Made by a program: the position numbers and the translations under genes | In this document: positions 1-8,391 of the stretch, in pieces | Numbering within the stretch: position 1 is the first letter of the stretch | Layout of the letters: each line of letters begins with the position of its first letter | The notes under the pieces: generated by a model | What the model was told of the DNA's origin: nothing | Seen by the model: only the letters and a program-made list of their open reading frames with translations | Databases searched by the model: none | DNA from: JANMEX01 sp043744175 | Lineage (GTDB): Bacteria; Pseudomonadota; Alphaproteobacteria; Rhizobiales; Rhizobiaceae | DNA length: 20,317 nt | Direction: 5' to 3' | Assembly: GCA_043744175.1 (NCBI GenBank) | Contig: JAYTVD010000108.1 | Coordinates: 1 to 20,317, forward strand

Positions 1-1410
1 CTCACAATCCTGTTTGTGATGTTGGCGGAAATTTTGATTTTTGTTCCCTCCATTGCCAATTTCCGGATGCGCTGGCTGGAGGACAAAGTGAACACCGCCG
101 CTGTTGCTGCCGTTGTTTTGGCTAACTCGGATGTTGCCAGCCTGCCGCGCAGTTTGCAGGATGACGTATTGATGGCCACCGGCGCGAAAGCCATCGTACT
201 ACGCGAACAGGGCGTATCGCGGCTGCTGGCGGTCGAGACGATACCCTCTGAAGTGGCACGTAATATTGTGATCAAAGACACAGATGCGCTGATGGCCGTG
301 CGTGATGTTTTTGATACCATCATCAATGGCGGCGACAGGACCATCCGCGTGGCCGCGCCCGTTGGGCAAAGCGATAAGCAGGTCGAGATCATTATATCTG
401 ATAAGTCGCTGCGCGAGGCGCTGTTCGCCTACGCCCGCAATGTATTCTTGCTATCGTTGCTGATATCAATTTTCACGGCAGGGCTGGTGTTCTACGCCAT
501 CCGTAAAATGATGATTGTGCCCATCCGTGACATGACCAAAAACATGCTGCAATTTTCCGCCAACCCGGAAAACCCCGCAGGCATTATGGTGGTCGATAAG
601 CGCAATGATGAGATCGGCGTGGCGGGCAGGGAGTTGGCCACCATGCAGCGCGAATTGCAGCGAACGCTGGCAGGCCGCAAGCACTTGGCGGATTTGGGCC
701 TCGCGGTTTCCAAAATCAATCATGACATGCGCAATATGTTAGCGCCTGCGCAATTACTCTCCGACAGGCTTGCTGATGTCGATGATCCCGCCGTTAAGAA
801 ACTAGCGCCGCGCTTGCTGCGCACGCTGGACCGTGCGGTGAGTTTTTCCGAAAGCGTGCTCGCCTATGGCAAAGCACAAGAAAGTGAGCCACACTTAAAG
901 CGACTGCGCGTCCATCCGTTAGTCGAAGAGGTGTATGAACTTTTAGGGCTGGATGAGCTACGCGCAGCGGGTATCGAAGCAATCAACCTCGTGCCGCATG
1001 AGCTGGAAGTGGATGCAGATCAAGATCAACTTTTTCGGGTGTTGTCCAACCTCGTGCGCAATTCCATTCAGGCGCTAACCAACAGTGTTGTGGATGCCGA
1101 CGAACCTAAGCGACTGACAACAAGCGGCGGGCGCATTGGTGCCTTCGTTGTCATCGGCGTGGAAGATACCGGCCCCGGTTTGCCAGCCAAGGCGCGGGAA
1201 AATCTGTTCACTGCCTTTCGCGGTTCTGGCCGCGCCGATGGCACCGGCCTTGGTCTTGCCATCGCCCATGAGTTGGTAACAATTCATGGCGGCACCATTG
1301 AGCTACGCGCCGACAGGCCAACGGGTACGCATTTTGAAATTCGCCTACCCGAGCGCCCGGTTTTAATTTCCGAGTGGAAGCGCAAGAACCCGACCCTGAA
1401 AGCAAATTAA
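1..1410 (+). CDS. Sensor histidine kinase, HAMP type, 5'-truncated by window edge
   Basis: Membrane sensor kinase. The reading frame is open to base 1 and the visible N-terminus is already a hydrophobic helix, so the true start lies left of the window; internal GTG/ATG codons at 16 and 19 are probably not the start. Numbering from the GTG at 16: an extracytoplasmic region follows, then a second membrane segment near residues 141-163, a HAMP linker, and a phosphoacceptor motif INHDMRN with His236 (HD rather than the more common HE). The HATPase_c domain shows an N box (LVRNSIQAL), a G1 box (VEDTGPGLP) and a G2 box (GTGLGLAIAHELV), so the kinase looks intact at its 3' end. No response regulator is encoded beside it in the visible sequence; the partner may lie to the left or be unlinked. 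The signal is unknown. Confidence 0.93.
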   Translation, partial: LTILFVMLAEILIFVPSIANFRMRWLEDKVNTAAVAAVVLANSDVASLPRSLQDDVLMATGAKAIVLREQGVSRLLAVETIPSEVARNIVIKDTDALMAVRDVFDTIINGGDRTIRVAAPVGQSDKQVEIIISDKSLREALFAYARNVFLLSLLISIFTAGLVFYAIRKMMIVPIRDMTKNMLQFSANPENPAGIMVVDKRNDEIGVAGRELATMQRELQRTLAGRKHLADLGLAVSKINHDMRNMLAPAQLLSDRLADVDDPAVKKLAPRLLRTLDRAVSFSESVLAYGKAQESEPHLKRLRVHPLVEEVYELLGLDELRAAGIEAINLVPHELEVDADQDQLFRVLSNLVRNSIQALTNSVVDADEPKRLTTSGGRIGAFVVIGVEDTGPGLPAKARENLFTAFRGSGRADGTGLGLAIAHELVTIHGGTIELRADRPTGTHFEIRLPERPVLISEWKRKNPTLKAN

Positions 1411-1457
1411 GAGTTTTGCGGTCAAAAATCGAAGTCTGGGCGCTCTCCGTACGCTTT

Positions 1458-1476
1458 CCGCACGATGTTCGTGCGG
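1458..1476 (+). terminator. Possible terminator hairpin after the histidine kinase
   Basis: A perfect 8-bp GC-rich inverted repeat (CCGCACGA / TCGTGCGG) with a 3-nt loop lies 47 bp after the kinase stop. It is followed by only two T residues; a T6 run occurs about 35 bp later at 1511-1516. A strong hairpin is certain, but terminator function is only plausible. The rest of 1411-1608 shows no convincing gene and presumably carries the tRNA promoter. Confidence 0.35.
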
Positions 1477-1608
1477 TTCCCGACCGGTCTTCATGCGCTT
1501 GCCGATCAAGTTTTTTAGCTTCTCGCTACTTTTATTTCAAACTGTCTTGCTTTTAGCCAAATCACCCCTTAGTGGAGGCGCAAGCACGGAAGTTTTGTGT
1601 TTACATGC

Positions 1609-1685
1609 GCGCCCTTAGCTCAGCTGGATAGAGCATCAGACTACGAATCTGAGGGTCAGGAGTTCGAATCTCTTAGGGCGCGCCA
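1609..1685 (+). tRNA. tRNA-Arg (anticodon ACG)
   Basis: A complete cloverleaf of 77 nt including encoded CCA. The acceptor stem GCGCCCT (1609-1615) pairs with AGGGCGC (1675-1681), with discriminator G1682 and CCA at 1683-1685. The D arm begins GCTCAGCTGGATAGAGC. The anticodon stem TCAGA/TCTGA encloses loop CTACGAA, giving anticodon ACG, read as ICG after deamination, for Arg CGN codons. The T loop carries TTCGAAT. It converges with the flavoprotein gene that ends 20 bp further right; I see no integrase or duplicated tRNA end that would mark an integration site. Confidence 0.97.
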
Positions 1686-1705
1686 TTCCTTCCTCACCGA
1701 ATTTA

Positions 1706-4162
1706 TTACCCGTGAATCCTTTCAGACTTCGGGTCATACATCGGTTTTAGCGAGGCTTGCGCCTTGAACCGCACCCCAGCCACTTCGATTTCATATGTCG
1801 AATCAAGCACTTGCTCCGGCGTCTCGCCCTGACATGCCACATAGCCAAGACCTATAGCCCCACCAAGCGCATGGCCATAATTGCCCGATGTGAGGAATGA
1901 CACGATCTTTCCATCCCGCACAATCGGCTCATTGTGGAAGAGCAATGGTTCTTTATCTAAAAGCTTGAATTGCACCAATCTTCTGGTCAATCCGCTGGCT
2001 CTCTTCGCCAAAACAGCATTTTTCCCGATGAAATTGGCCTTTTCAGTCTTCACCGCAAAGCCAAGCCCTGATTCCAGTACATGATCCTCATCGGAAATAT
2101 CATGGCCAAAATGCCGGTAGGCTTTTTCGATCCGGCAGCTATCCAGCGTGTGCAATCCACATAGCTTCAAGCCTAGCTCTTTGCCGGATTCCCTAATGGT
2201 TTCAAACACATGCGCTGCCATATCAACCGGCACATATAGCTCCCAACCCAACTCCCCCACATAAGTAACGCGGTGGGCGCGGGCTATCGCCATGCCAATT
2301 TCGATCTCCCGCATCGTACCGAACGGGTGCGCCGCGTTGGAGAAATCATTGGGCGAGACCCTGTTCAAAAGCGCGCGCGAATTCGGCCCCATAATACAAA
2401 TCACCGCCTCGCTATTGGAAACATCGCGGATAAAGAGATGAGCAAAATCAATGGCATGCTTGCGCAACCAGAACAAGTCACGCTGCACAGTCGCCGCTGG
2501 AACCACCAGCATAAACGACGTTTCGGTAAGCCGCGTAACCGTCAGATCGCTCTCCACCCCGCCCCGTTCATTCAGCATTTGCGTATAGACGATCCGCCCA
2601 TTTTCAACGTCTATCTCATTGCCGCAAACATGATTGAGGAACCGGCAAGCATCCTTACCCTCAACAGCGATCTTGCCGAAGGATGACATATCAAACAGGC
2701 CAACATTGGTGCGCACGGCCATATGTTCTAACGCATTGTTTTCAAACCAGTTTTGCCGTTTCCATGAATATTTATAAGCCGCTTCTTGGCCCTCATTGGC
2801 AAACCAATTGGCCCGCTCAATGCCTGCCACCTCGCCAAAAACAGCACCCTCTGCCTTCAAATGTTCATGCAAAGGCGAGCGCCGGACCCCGCGCGATGTC
2901 GCCATTTGGCGATAAGGCCAATGGTCAGCATAGAGCAGGCCGAGTGTTTCAGTAACGCGTTCTTTTAAATAGCGGCGGTTCTTTTGGAAGGGCTGCATCC
3001 GCCGTATGTCCACTTCCCAAAGGTCAAACGGTGCTTCGCCATCATTGATCCATTGCGCCAGCGCCATGCCCGCCCCGCCACTTGAGACGATACCGATGGA
3101 GTTATAGCCCGTCGCCATATAATAGCCGCCCAGTTCCGGCGCTTCGCCCAAATAATAGCGATCATCCGGTGTAAAACTCTCCGGACCATTGAAAAATGTA
3201 TGAATTCCCGCGGTTCCGAGCATCGGCATACGGTTGACGCCCATTTCGAGAATCGGCTCAAAATGCGCAAAATCCTCCGGCAATTGGTCGAAACAGAAGT
3301 CTTCGCGAATGCCATCCATGCCCCAAGGCTTGGCAACCGGCTCAAAAGCGCCGAGCATCATCTTGCCGGCATCTTCCTTGTAATAAGCGCACTCATCCGG
3401 CACGCGCAATACAGGAAGGCGACCAAGGCCTTCGATGGGTTCAGTAACCAAATAGAAGTGCTCGCAAGCGTGCAACGGCACTGAGACGCCAGACATGGTG
3501 CCAAAATCCTGCGCCCACATGCCAGCACAATTCACCACCACATCAGCATCAATCCGGCCCGTTTGCTCACCTTGTTGCCACGAAACACCTGTCACCCGGC
3601 CGTTATTCTGGTGAACGGAGGTCACTTTCGTGTGTTCGAAAATCTGCGCCCCGCGCATACGCGCACCCTTTGCCAGCGCTAGCGCAATGTTGCCGGGGTC
3701 ACATTGCCCGTCTAGGGGTAGATGCACAGCGCCCACGACATCCGATATGTTGAGGTGCGGGTACATTTGCTTCACTTCGCGCGGCTCAATTTCACGAACG
3801 TCAACATTGAAAGCCCGAGCCAGCGAGGCTTGCCGGTAAATCTCTTCCTTGCGGTCTTCTGTAAGCGCGACGGTGATTGATCCGCACTGACGCATCCCTG
3901 TTGCGATGCCAGTCTCAGCCTCCAGCTTCACATAAAGATCAGCCGAATATTTCGCCAGCCGCGTCATATTCTGCGTGCCGCGCATTTGGCCGATAAGCCC
4001 AGCCGCATGCCATGTGGTCCCGGACGTTAGTTGTTGGCGCTCCAAAAGCACAATGTCCGTCCAGCCCAGCTTCGCTAAATGATAGGCAACTGAACAGCCG
4101 GAAATACCGCCACCAATAATGACAGCGCGGGCTTTGGCGGGAATGGTTTTAGTCTGGCTCAT
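1706..4162 (-). CDS. SARDH-like FAD dehydrogenase with GcvT domain (818 aa)
   Basis: GcvT-family flavoprotein like sarcosine/dimethylglycine dehydrogenases, which oxidise N-methyl groups of amines and pass the carbon to tetrahydrofolate. The N-terminal DAO domain has a dinucleotide motif GGGISG (17-22) and SGTTWHAAG with His52, the position used for covalent FAD in the mammalian enzymes. The C-terminal half has the aminomethyltransferase fold: GGVESDLTV with the Asp expected for folate chemistry, YVGELGWELY, and HTLDSCRIEKAYRHFG. The GGxESDLTV version recalls mammalian SARDH rather than DMGDH. Start chosen at 4162: its ATG overlaps the stop of the upstream gene as ATGA and has AAGGA before it, whereas an upstream in-frame start would lie inside that gene. 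Second gene of a two-gene minus-strand operon. No signal peptide is visible, so a cytoplasmic location is expected. The substrate is not determined by sequence: sarcosine, or, given the neighbours, N-methyltaurine. Confidence 0.9.
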   Translation of the reverse strand: MSQTKTIPAKARAVIIGGGISGCSVAYHLAKLGWTDIVLLERQQLTSGTTWHAAGLIGQMRGTQNMTRLAKYSADLYVKLEAETGIATGMRQCGSITVALTEDRKEEIYRQASLARAFNVDVREIEPREVKQMYPHLNISDVVGAVHLPLDGQCDPGNIALALAKGARMRGAQIFEHTKVTSVHQNNGRVTGVSWQQGEQTGRIDADVVVNCAGMWAQDFGTMSGVSVPLHACEHFYLVTEPIEGLGRLPVLRVPDECAYYKEDAGKMMLGAFEPVAKPWGMDGIREDFCFDQLPEDFAHFEPILEMGVNRMPMLGTAGIHTFFNGPESFTPDDRYYLGEAPELGGYYMATGYNSIGIVSSGGAGMALAQWINDGEAPFDLWEVDIRRMQPFQKNRRYLKERVTETLGLLYADHWPYRQMATSRGVRRSPLHEHLKAEGAVFGEVAGIERANWFANEGQEAAYKYSWKRQNWFENNALEHMAVRTNVGLFDMSSFGKIAVEGKDACRFLNHVCGNEIDVENGRIVYTQMLNERGGVESDLTVTRLTETSFMLVVPAATVQRDLFWLRKHAIDFAHLFIRDVSNSEAVICIMGPNSRALLNRVSPNDFSNAAHPFGTMREIEIGMAIARAHRVTYVGELGWELYVPVDMAAHVFETIRESGKELGLKLCGLHTLDSCRIEKAYRHFGHDISDEDHVLESGLGFAVKTEKANFIGKNAVLAKRASGLTRRLVQFKLLDKEPLLFHNEPIVRDGKIVSFLTSGNYGHALGGAIGLGYVACQGETPEQVLDSTYEIEVAGVRFKAQASLKPMYDPKSERIHG

Positions 4163-6618
4163 GCCCGTATCCTTGCATTTTCGGGATCCCAAAGTGGTTG
4201 GTTTTCCTGAACCACGGCTCTATAAAGCTGCCCGTAAATCTCTACTTGCAACTCGGTTCCCGGCACATTGAGTTCAGTTTTCAGCATTCCCAACGCAATG
4301 GATTTATTGATGCGATAGCCCCAATTGCCGGATGTGGTTTCACCCACCACTTTGCCCCGATGCCAAAGCGTGGACATATATGGCGCATCACAATCGCCAG
4401 CATCAACAATCAGTGTAACAAAGCTTTTAGCCGTACCGCGCTGTTTTTCAGCGGCAAGCGCCGGTTTCCCGACGAAATCATCCTTCGCCCAGTCAATGAA
4501 GCGATCCAACCCGCCCTCATTCAGTGAGTAATCAGAGGAAAGATCGCCCTTCCACGCACGATATCCTTTTTCCATGCGCAAACTATCCAGCGCCTCCATG
4601 CCGAACGGCTTCAAGCCATGCGCCTGTCCTGCCGCCCAAACAGCATCAAAAATCGCCGGCGTATCTTCCACCTTCGTATGGATTTCCCATCCCAATTCTC
4701 CGGCGAAAGACACGCGTACTAACTGGCAATAGCGCCCAGCAATCTGTGTAGATTGATGTGTCAGCCAGCCCTTAGAAAGGTCAGCATCTGTAACAGAAGA
4801 CAAAATTTCGCGGGATTTTGGTCCCGTCAAAATTTGGCAAGAAAACTGCTCGGTAACATCATCAAGTGTGAAGGCCGCATTCTCAGGCATAAATTTCTTC
4901 AGCCACTCAAAATCATGCCATTGCGCGGTCGCCGCTGTGATCAGGAAGAAAAAATCCTCGTCCAGCGCCATAACGGACATTTCCGTCATAATGCGTCCGC
5001 GCCTATCGCTAAAGTAGGCGAGGCCTATACGGCCCGGCTTTGGCAGTTTGCTTGCGGTAATAGTATTCAGCCATGCCCGTGCACCTTCGCCTTTCAAGCG
5101 ATAGCGTGAGAAGCCCGGTAAATCGAGAATGCCGCAGGCATCGCGCACAGCTTCGCACTCTGCTTTGATGCGCGGCATCCATGGCCCTGCACGATCCCAT
5201 GTCTGGGTAGTTTGCTCTGAAGTATCATCGCCATCTTGAGCATACCAATTGGCGCGTTCCCAGCCATGGTAAGGCTTGAATTGCGCACCAAGCGCCGCGA
5301 TGCGGTCATGAATCGCCGACAACTTTTTGTTGCGCCCCGCTGGCCACGCATGTTTGGGAAAGTGCATGGCATATTCGTGGCCATAGGTCTCAATGCCTTT
5401 GGCATTGGTGTAACTTTGATCGGCATATTGCGTGAAGCGGCGCGGATCGCATGACCACATATCCCATTCGGTCGCACCTTCCGTTATCCATTCCGCTAGC
5501 ACCTTGCCTGCCCCGCCTGCCTGCGCAATGCCAAACGTAAATACACACGCCTCAAAGGCGTTAGGCACACCAGGCATTGGCCCAATGAGGGGCAGACCGT
5601 CCGGTGCATAAGGGATCGGACCATTGATAATCTTGGAAATGCCAGCGGTGCCTAGCAGCGGCACACGGGCCATGGCGTCTTCAATGTACCATTCCAACCG
5701 ATCCAAATCGTCAGGAAATAGCTGAAAGCTGAAATCCTCTGGCATGGCATCTGCCGGGCTCATCCAGTGCGCTTTGCAATTGCGCTCGTAAGGACCAAGG
5801 TTAAAGCCGGTCTTTTCTTGGCGTAAATAATAGGAACTATCCACATCGCGCAGCAATGGCAGCTTGTGGCCCATTTCTTTGGACCAAGCTTCAATTTCCG
5901 CAATCGGTTCCGACAGCAAATATTGATGGCTCATCACCATCATAGGAACCGTGCGCCCGCCGTAGGGCTTGAACCATTCGCCGACACGCTGGGCATAGTA
6001 ACCGGCGGCGTTCACTACATATTCGCAAGTAATATCGCCCTTTTCGGTGTGCACAATCCACTGGTCATTTTTGCGCGAAACGCCAGTGGCAGGTGTGAAG
6101 CGCATTATCGTTGCACCTAAATCGCGCGCACCTTTTGCCAAAGCCTGAGTTAGTTGCGCTGGATCAATGTCCCCATCCGCCGGATCATACAGTGCACCCG
6201 CCAAATCATGCGTTTCCACAAAAGGATATTTGCCTTTGATCTCGTCAATGCCGAGTACCTCAAGCGCCATGCCTTGATAGCGCCCCATGCCCTTGGCGCG
6301 CGCGAACTCCTGCATACGCTGTTTGGAATGAGCCAGGCGAACTGACCCCGTGACATGATAATTCATCGGATAATCAACGGCTTCACCCAGCCCGCGATAA
6401 AGCTCAGTCGAGTAGCGCTGCATGTTCATAATTGACCATGAGTTCGAAAACGTTGGCACATTTCCCGCCGCATGCCACGTTGACCCTGCCGTCAGTTCGT
6501 TTTTTTCCAACAGCACACAATCGGTCCAGCCAGCCTTGGCAAGATGATAGAGGCTGGATACGCCAACTGCCCCGCCTCCGATGATAACAACGCGGGCGGT
6601 GGTGGGAAATTCAGCCAT
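4159..6618 (-). CDS. DMGDH-like FAD dehydrogenase with GcvT domain (819 aa)
   Basis: First gene of the flavoprotein operon and a diverged paralogue of the next gene. The N-terminal DAO domain has GGGAVG (14-19) and TAGSTWHAAGN with His49 in the covalent-FAD position; the residue after HAAG is Asn, not the usual Leu. The C-terminal GcvT half has FAGELGWEIH and ALDSLRMEKGYRAWKGD. At the folate-site strand it reads GRIMTEMSV, with Glu where the paralogue has Asp; from memory the mammalian DMGDH also has Glu there (GRVYAELTV), so this member is more DMGDH-like. Length matches the family (about 800-870 aa). The start ATG is preceded by AGGA 9 nt upstream. It lies divergent from tauR, sharing a 265-bp regulatory region. 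Likely role: oxidative N-demethylation of a dimethylated or tertiary amine, yielding methylene-THF. The substrate is uncertain: dimethylglycine or, by context, N,N-dimethyltaurine. Confidence 0.9.
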   Translation of the reverse strand: MAEFPTTARVVIIGGGAVGVSSLYHLAKAGWTDCVLLEKNELTAGSTWHAAGNVPTFSNSWSIMNMQRYSTELYRGLGEAVDYPMNYHVTGSVRLAHSKQRMQEFARAKGMGRYQGMALEVLGIDEIKGKYPFVETHDLAGALYDPADGDIDPAQLTQALAKGARDLGATIMRFTPATGVSRKNDQWIVHTEKGDITCEYVVNAAGYYAQRVGEWFKPYGGRTVPMMVMSHQYLLSEPIAEIEAWSKEMGHKLPLLRDVDSSYYLRQEKTGFNLGPYERNCKAHWMSPADAMPEDFSFQLFPDDLDRLEWYIEDAMARVPLLGTAGISKIINGPIPYAPDGLPLIGPMPGVPNAFEACVFTFGIAQAGGAGKVLAEWITEGATEWDMWSCDPRRFTQYADQSYTNAKGIETYGHEYAMHFPKHAWPAGRNKKLSAIHDRIAALGAQFKPYHGWERANWYAQDGDDTSEQTTQTWDRAGPWMPRIKAECEAVRDACGILDLPGFSRYRLKGEGARAWLNTITASKLPKPGRIGLAYFSDRRGRIMTEMSVMALDEDFFFLITAATAQWHDFEWLKKFMPENAAFTLDDVTEQFSCQILTGPKSREILSSVTDADLSKGWLTHQSTQIAGRYCQLVRVSFAGELGWEIHTKVEDTPAIFDAVWAAGQAHGLKPFGMEALDSLRMEKGYRAWKGDLSSDYSLNEGGLDRFIDWAKDDFVGKPALAAEKQRGTAKSFVTLIVDAGDCDAPYMSTLWHRGKVVGETTSGNWGYRINKSIALGMLKTELNVPGTELQVEIYGQLYRAVVQENQPLWDPENARIRA

Positions 6619-6676
6619 GATAGGAATCCTGATATGTCAAACGTCACGTGCACAGAAAAGAACAAATGAAAAAATT

Positions 6677-6706
6677 AGTATAATTTTCATTTATAAATAA
6701 TTGCAA
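6677..6706 (-). promoter_or_regulatory. Candidate promoter of the flavoprotein operon
   Basis: On the minus strand, TTGCAA (6706-6701) and TATACT (6682-6677) are separated by 18 bp in very AT-rich DNA, about 60 bp upstream of the first flavoprotein start. The -35 element is embedded in an inverted repeat AATTGC-AA-GCAATT (6699-6712), which could be a regulator site. Placement is by eye. Confidence 0.45.
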
Positions 6707-6729
6707 GCAATTTATTTTTGGCGATCATT

Positions 6730-6799
6730 AGCATGCTCCAGCGGAAACCAAGCTGTTAGTTGGCTGTCTTGCTAAGATTGCGCTTGCTAACGGAAACGA
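6730..6799. repeat. Repeated sequence modules in the flavoprotein/tauR intergenic region
   Basis: CTTGCTAA occurs twice (6768-6775 and 6783-6790), 15 bp apart start to start. In addition a GC(A/T)TGCT...CGGAAAC module occurs at about 6731-6748 and again at 6782-6797, about 50 bp apart, close to five helical turns. The block lies upstream of the predicted flavoprotein promoter, which fits activator sites for that operon. Not tied to a known regulator. Confidence 0.4.
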
Positions 6800-6803
6800 C
6801 ATA

Positions 6804-6834
6804 TGGACCTATTGGCATGATAATAGTGCCAGAA
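6804..6834 (+). promoter_or_regulatory. Candidate TauR site A (dehydrogenase/tauR intergenic)
   Basis: TGGACCTATTG (6804-6814) is followed by an inverted repeat TGGCA / TGCCA (6813-6817, 6827-6831) and AGAA. The same 11-mer plus a TGGC/GCCAG repeat and AGAA recur upstream of xsc. From memory, Rhodobacter TauR uses direct repeats near CTGGACYTAA, which this resembles. It sits 70 bp upstream of the tauR start, so autoregulation and control of the divergent operon are both possible. Confidence 0.5.
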
Positions 6835-6883
6835 TACCAGCTTTTAAGTGGTCTAGCACAATAAGGAATTTTAGGAGGATTTT

Positions 6884-8371
6884 GTGCGCGACGCCATTTT
6901 CCATGTCGATCCGGTCAAGCTGACGACTTTGCAGTCGCAGATCAGGGAGACGCTGGTCTCGGCAATTTTGTCCGGCCAGATTCCGACCGATGCGCCGGTT
7001 CCTTCCACGCGTCTGATGGCGCAGCGGCTCAAAGTTTCGCGCAATACTGTAACTCTCGCCTACCAAACGCTGGCGACAGATGGATTTTTAACGCCGCGTG
7101 AGCGCTCAGGTTTTTACGTTTCGAAAGACTTGGCAAATTTGCCGTCATCGGCAACGACCCGCCAGCCCAAGGCGATGGCCCGTGCAACGAGCGCTGACAA
7201 TGCTGGCATTTTGGATATCCGCGCGCGCCTGCGCATCACGCCCTCGGTCCAAACCAATATCGTCAAACCAGAAAATTGGCATGATTATCCGTTTCCTTTT
7301 ATTTATGGTCAGTCAGATCCCGCGCTGTTTCCTATTGCGGAGTGGCGCGAGTGTATGCGTCAAGCCATGAGCCGCAAATGGCTGGATGCTTGGACAGATG
7401 ATCGCTTTACGGTTGATGATCCGATGTTGATTGAGCAAATTCGCCAACGCATCTTGCCTAGACGAGGCATTCAAGCGGGCGCGGATGAGATATTGATTAC
7501 ACTCGGCGCGCAAAATGCGCTCTATCTTCTTGCAAGTCTATTGGTGAAGCCGGGCACGGTTGTTGGCGTTGAAGATCCGGGTTATCCCGATATTCGCAAC
7601 ATTTTTGGCCTGATGACTAATAATTTACGACCTCTCCCGATAGATGCTGAAGGGCTGAGGCCTGATGAAAAGCTAAATGGCTGCGAGTTGCTGTTCGTAA
7701 CACCAAGCCACCAATTTCCTACCAATGTGACCATGAGTTTGGAGCGCCGGCAAACTTTGCTCGGCTGGGCAAACAAGTCGGATGCAATAATCATCGAAGA
7801 CGATTATGAGTTTGAAACCAACTATCTCGGTCAAGCGACGCCAGCACTGAAATCTCTTGATGAAAACGGCCGTGTTATCTATGTCGGCAGCCTTTCAAAA
7901 TCGCTGATGCCGGGCTTACGCATGGGGTTTATTGTCGGCCCGCCGGAACTCATTAGGGAAGCCCGTGCATTGCGGCGTCTCATGCTTCGCCACCCGCCAG
8001 GCAATAACCAGCGTGTCGTGGCTCTTTTTCTGGCACTGGGCCATCATGATATGTTGATTAGCAAACTGCACCGTGCCTACCGCAATCGCTGGCATGTGAT
8101 GAAAGCAGCAATGGAAGCACATTTCCCCGGTTGGACACAAAGCCCCGGCTTTGGTGGCACATCATACTGGGTAGCAGGGCCACCATATCTCGACAGTGCC
8201 AAACTGGCTGAGCGGGCAATGGAGCAGGGCGTTTTGATTGAGCCGGGCGCGGTCTATTTCAGTGATCCATCGCAAAAGGCAAATCATTTCAGGCTGGGTT
8301 TTTCGTCACTTCCGGCCGAACGCATTGCGCCGGGTATTGAAATATTAGCCAAGGTCGCAGCGAAACTATAG
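6884..8371 (+). CDS. tauR: TauR-like MocR-family (GntR/aminotransferase) regulator
   Basis: DNA-binding regulator of sulfonate catabolism. The N-terminal winged helix of GntR type (about residues 12-80; PSTRLMAQRLKVSRNTVTLAYQTL) is fused to a class-I aminotransferase-like PLP domain. The PLP lysine is Lys339 in SLSKSLMPGLRMG, and IIEDDYEFE is the aspartate motif that holds the pyridine ring. The length of 495 aa is typical of MocR proteins. The start is GTG at 6884, decided by a near-perfect AGGAGG (6873-6878) 5 nt upstream. The name rests on divergence from the flavoprotein operon and on xsc, exporter and pta following downstream; TauR of Rhodobacter and Brucella activates taurine genes in response to taurine bound to PLP. 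Its 3' end carries a short imperfect tandem duplication (8348-8390). Family call is very secure; ligand is inferred. Confidence 0.88.
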   Translation: MRDAIFHVDPVKLTTLQSQIRETLVSAILSGQIPTDAPVPSTRLMAQRLKVSRNTVTLAYQTLATDGFLTPRERSGFYVSKDLANLPSSATTRQPKAMARATSADNAGILDIRARLRITPSVQTNIVKPENWHDYPFPFIYGQSDPALFPIAEWRECMRQAMSRKWLDAWTDDRFTVDDPMLIEQIRQRILPRRGIQAGADEILITLGAQNALYLLASLLVKPGTVVGVEDPGYPDIRNIFGLMTNNLRPLPIDAEGLRPDEKLNGCELLFVTPSHQFPTNVTMSLERRQTLLGWANKSDAIIIEDDYEFETNYLGQATPALKSLDENGRVIYVGSLSKSLMPGLRMGFIVGPPELIREARALRRLMLRHPPGNNQRVVALFLALGHHDMLISKLHRAYRNRWHVMKAAMEAHFPGWTQSPGFGGTSYWVAGPPYLDSAKLAERAMEQGVLIEPGAVYFSDPSQKANHFRLGFSSLPAERIAPGIEILAKVAAKL

Positions 8372-8390
8372 GCAAGGTTGCGACGAAGCT
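8348..8390 (+). repeat. Imperfect tandem duplication at the tauR 3' end
   Basis: GCCAAGGTCGCAGCGAAACT (8348-8367) and GGCAAGGTTGCGACGAAGCT (8371-8390) match at 15 of 20 positions, offset by 23 bp. The first copy encodes the last residues of TauR (AKVAAKL); the second lies after the stop and would read GKVATKL in another frame. The offset is not a multiple of three, so such a duplication would shift the frame and may have set the present stop. Confidence 0.5.
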
Positions 8391-8391
8391 G

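Noticed and set aside
1374..1556. Small plus-strand reading frame after the histidine kinase
   Set aside because: Overlaps the kinase 3' end out of frame, low-complexity and without a ribosome-binding site.
1609..1685. tRNA-Arg as a mobile-element integration site
   Set aside because: No integrase, no repeated tRNA 3' end and no phage-like genes nearby.
2273..2955. Two open frames of 137 and 90 codons on the strand opposite the SARDH-like gene
   Set aside because: Antisense shadows of a well-conserved protein; no family resemblance and no start signals.
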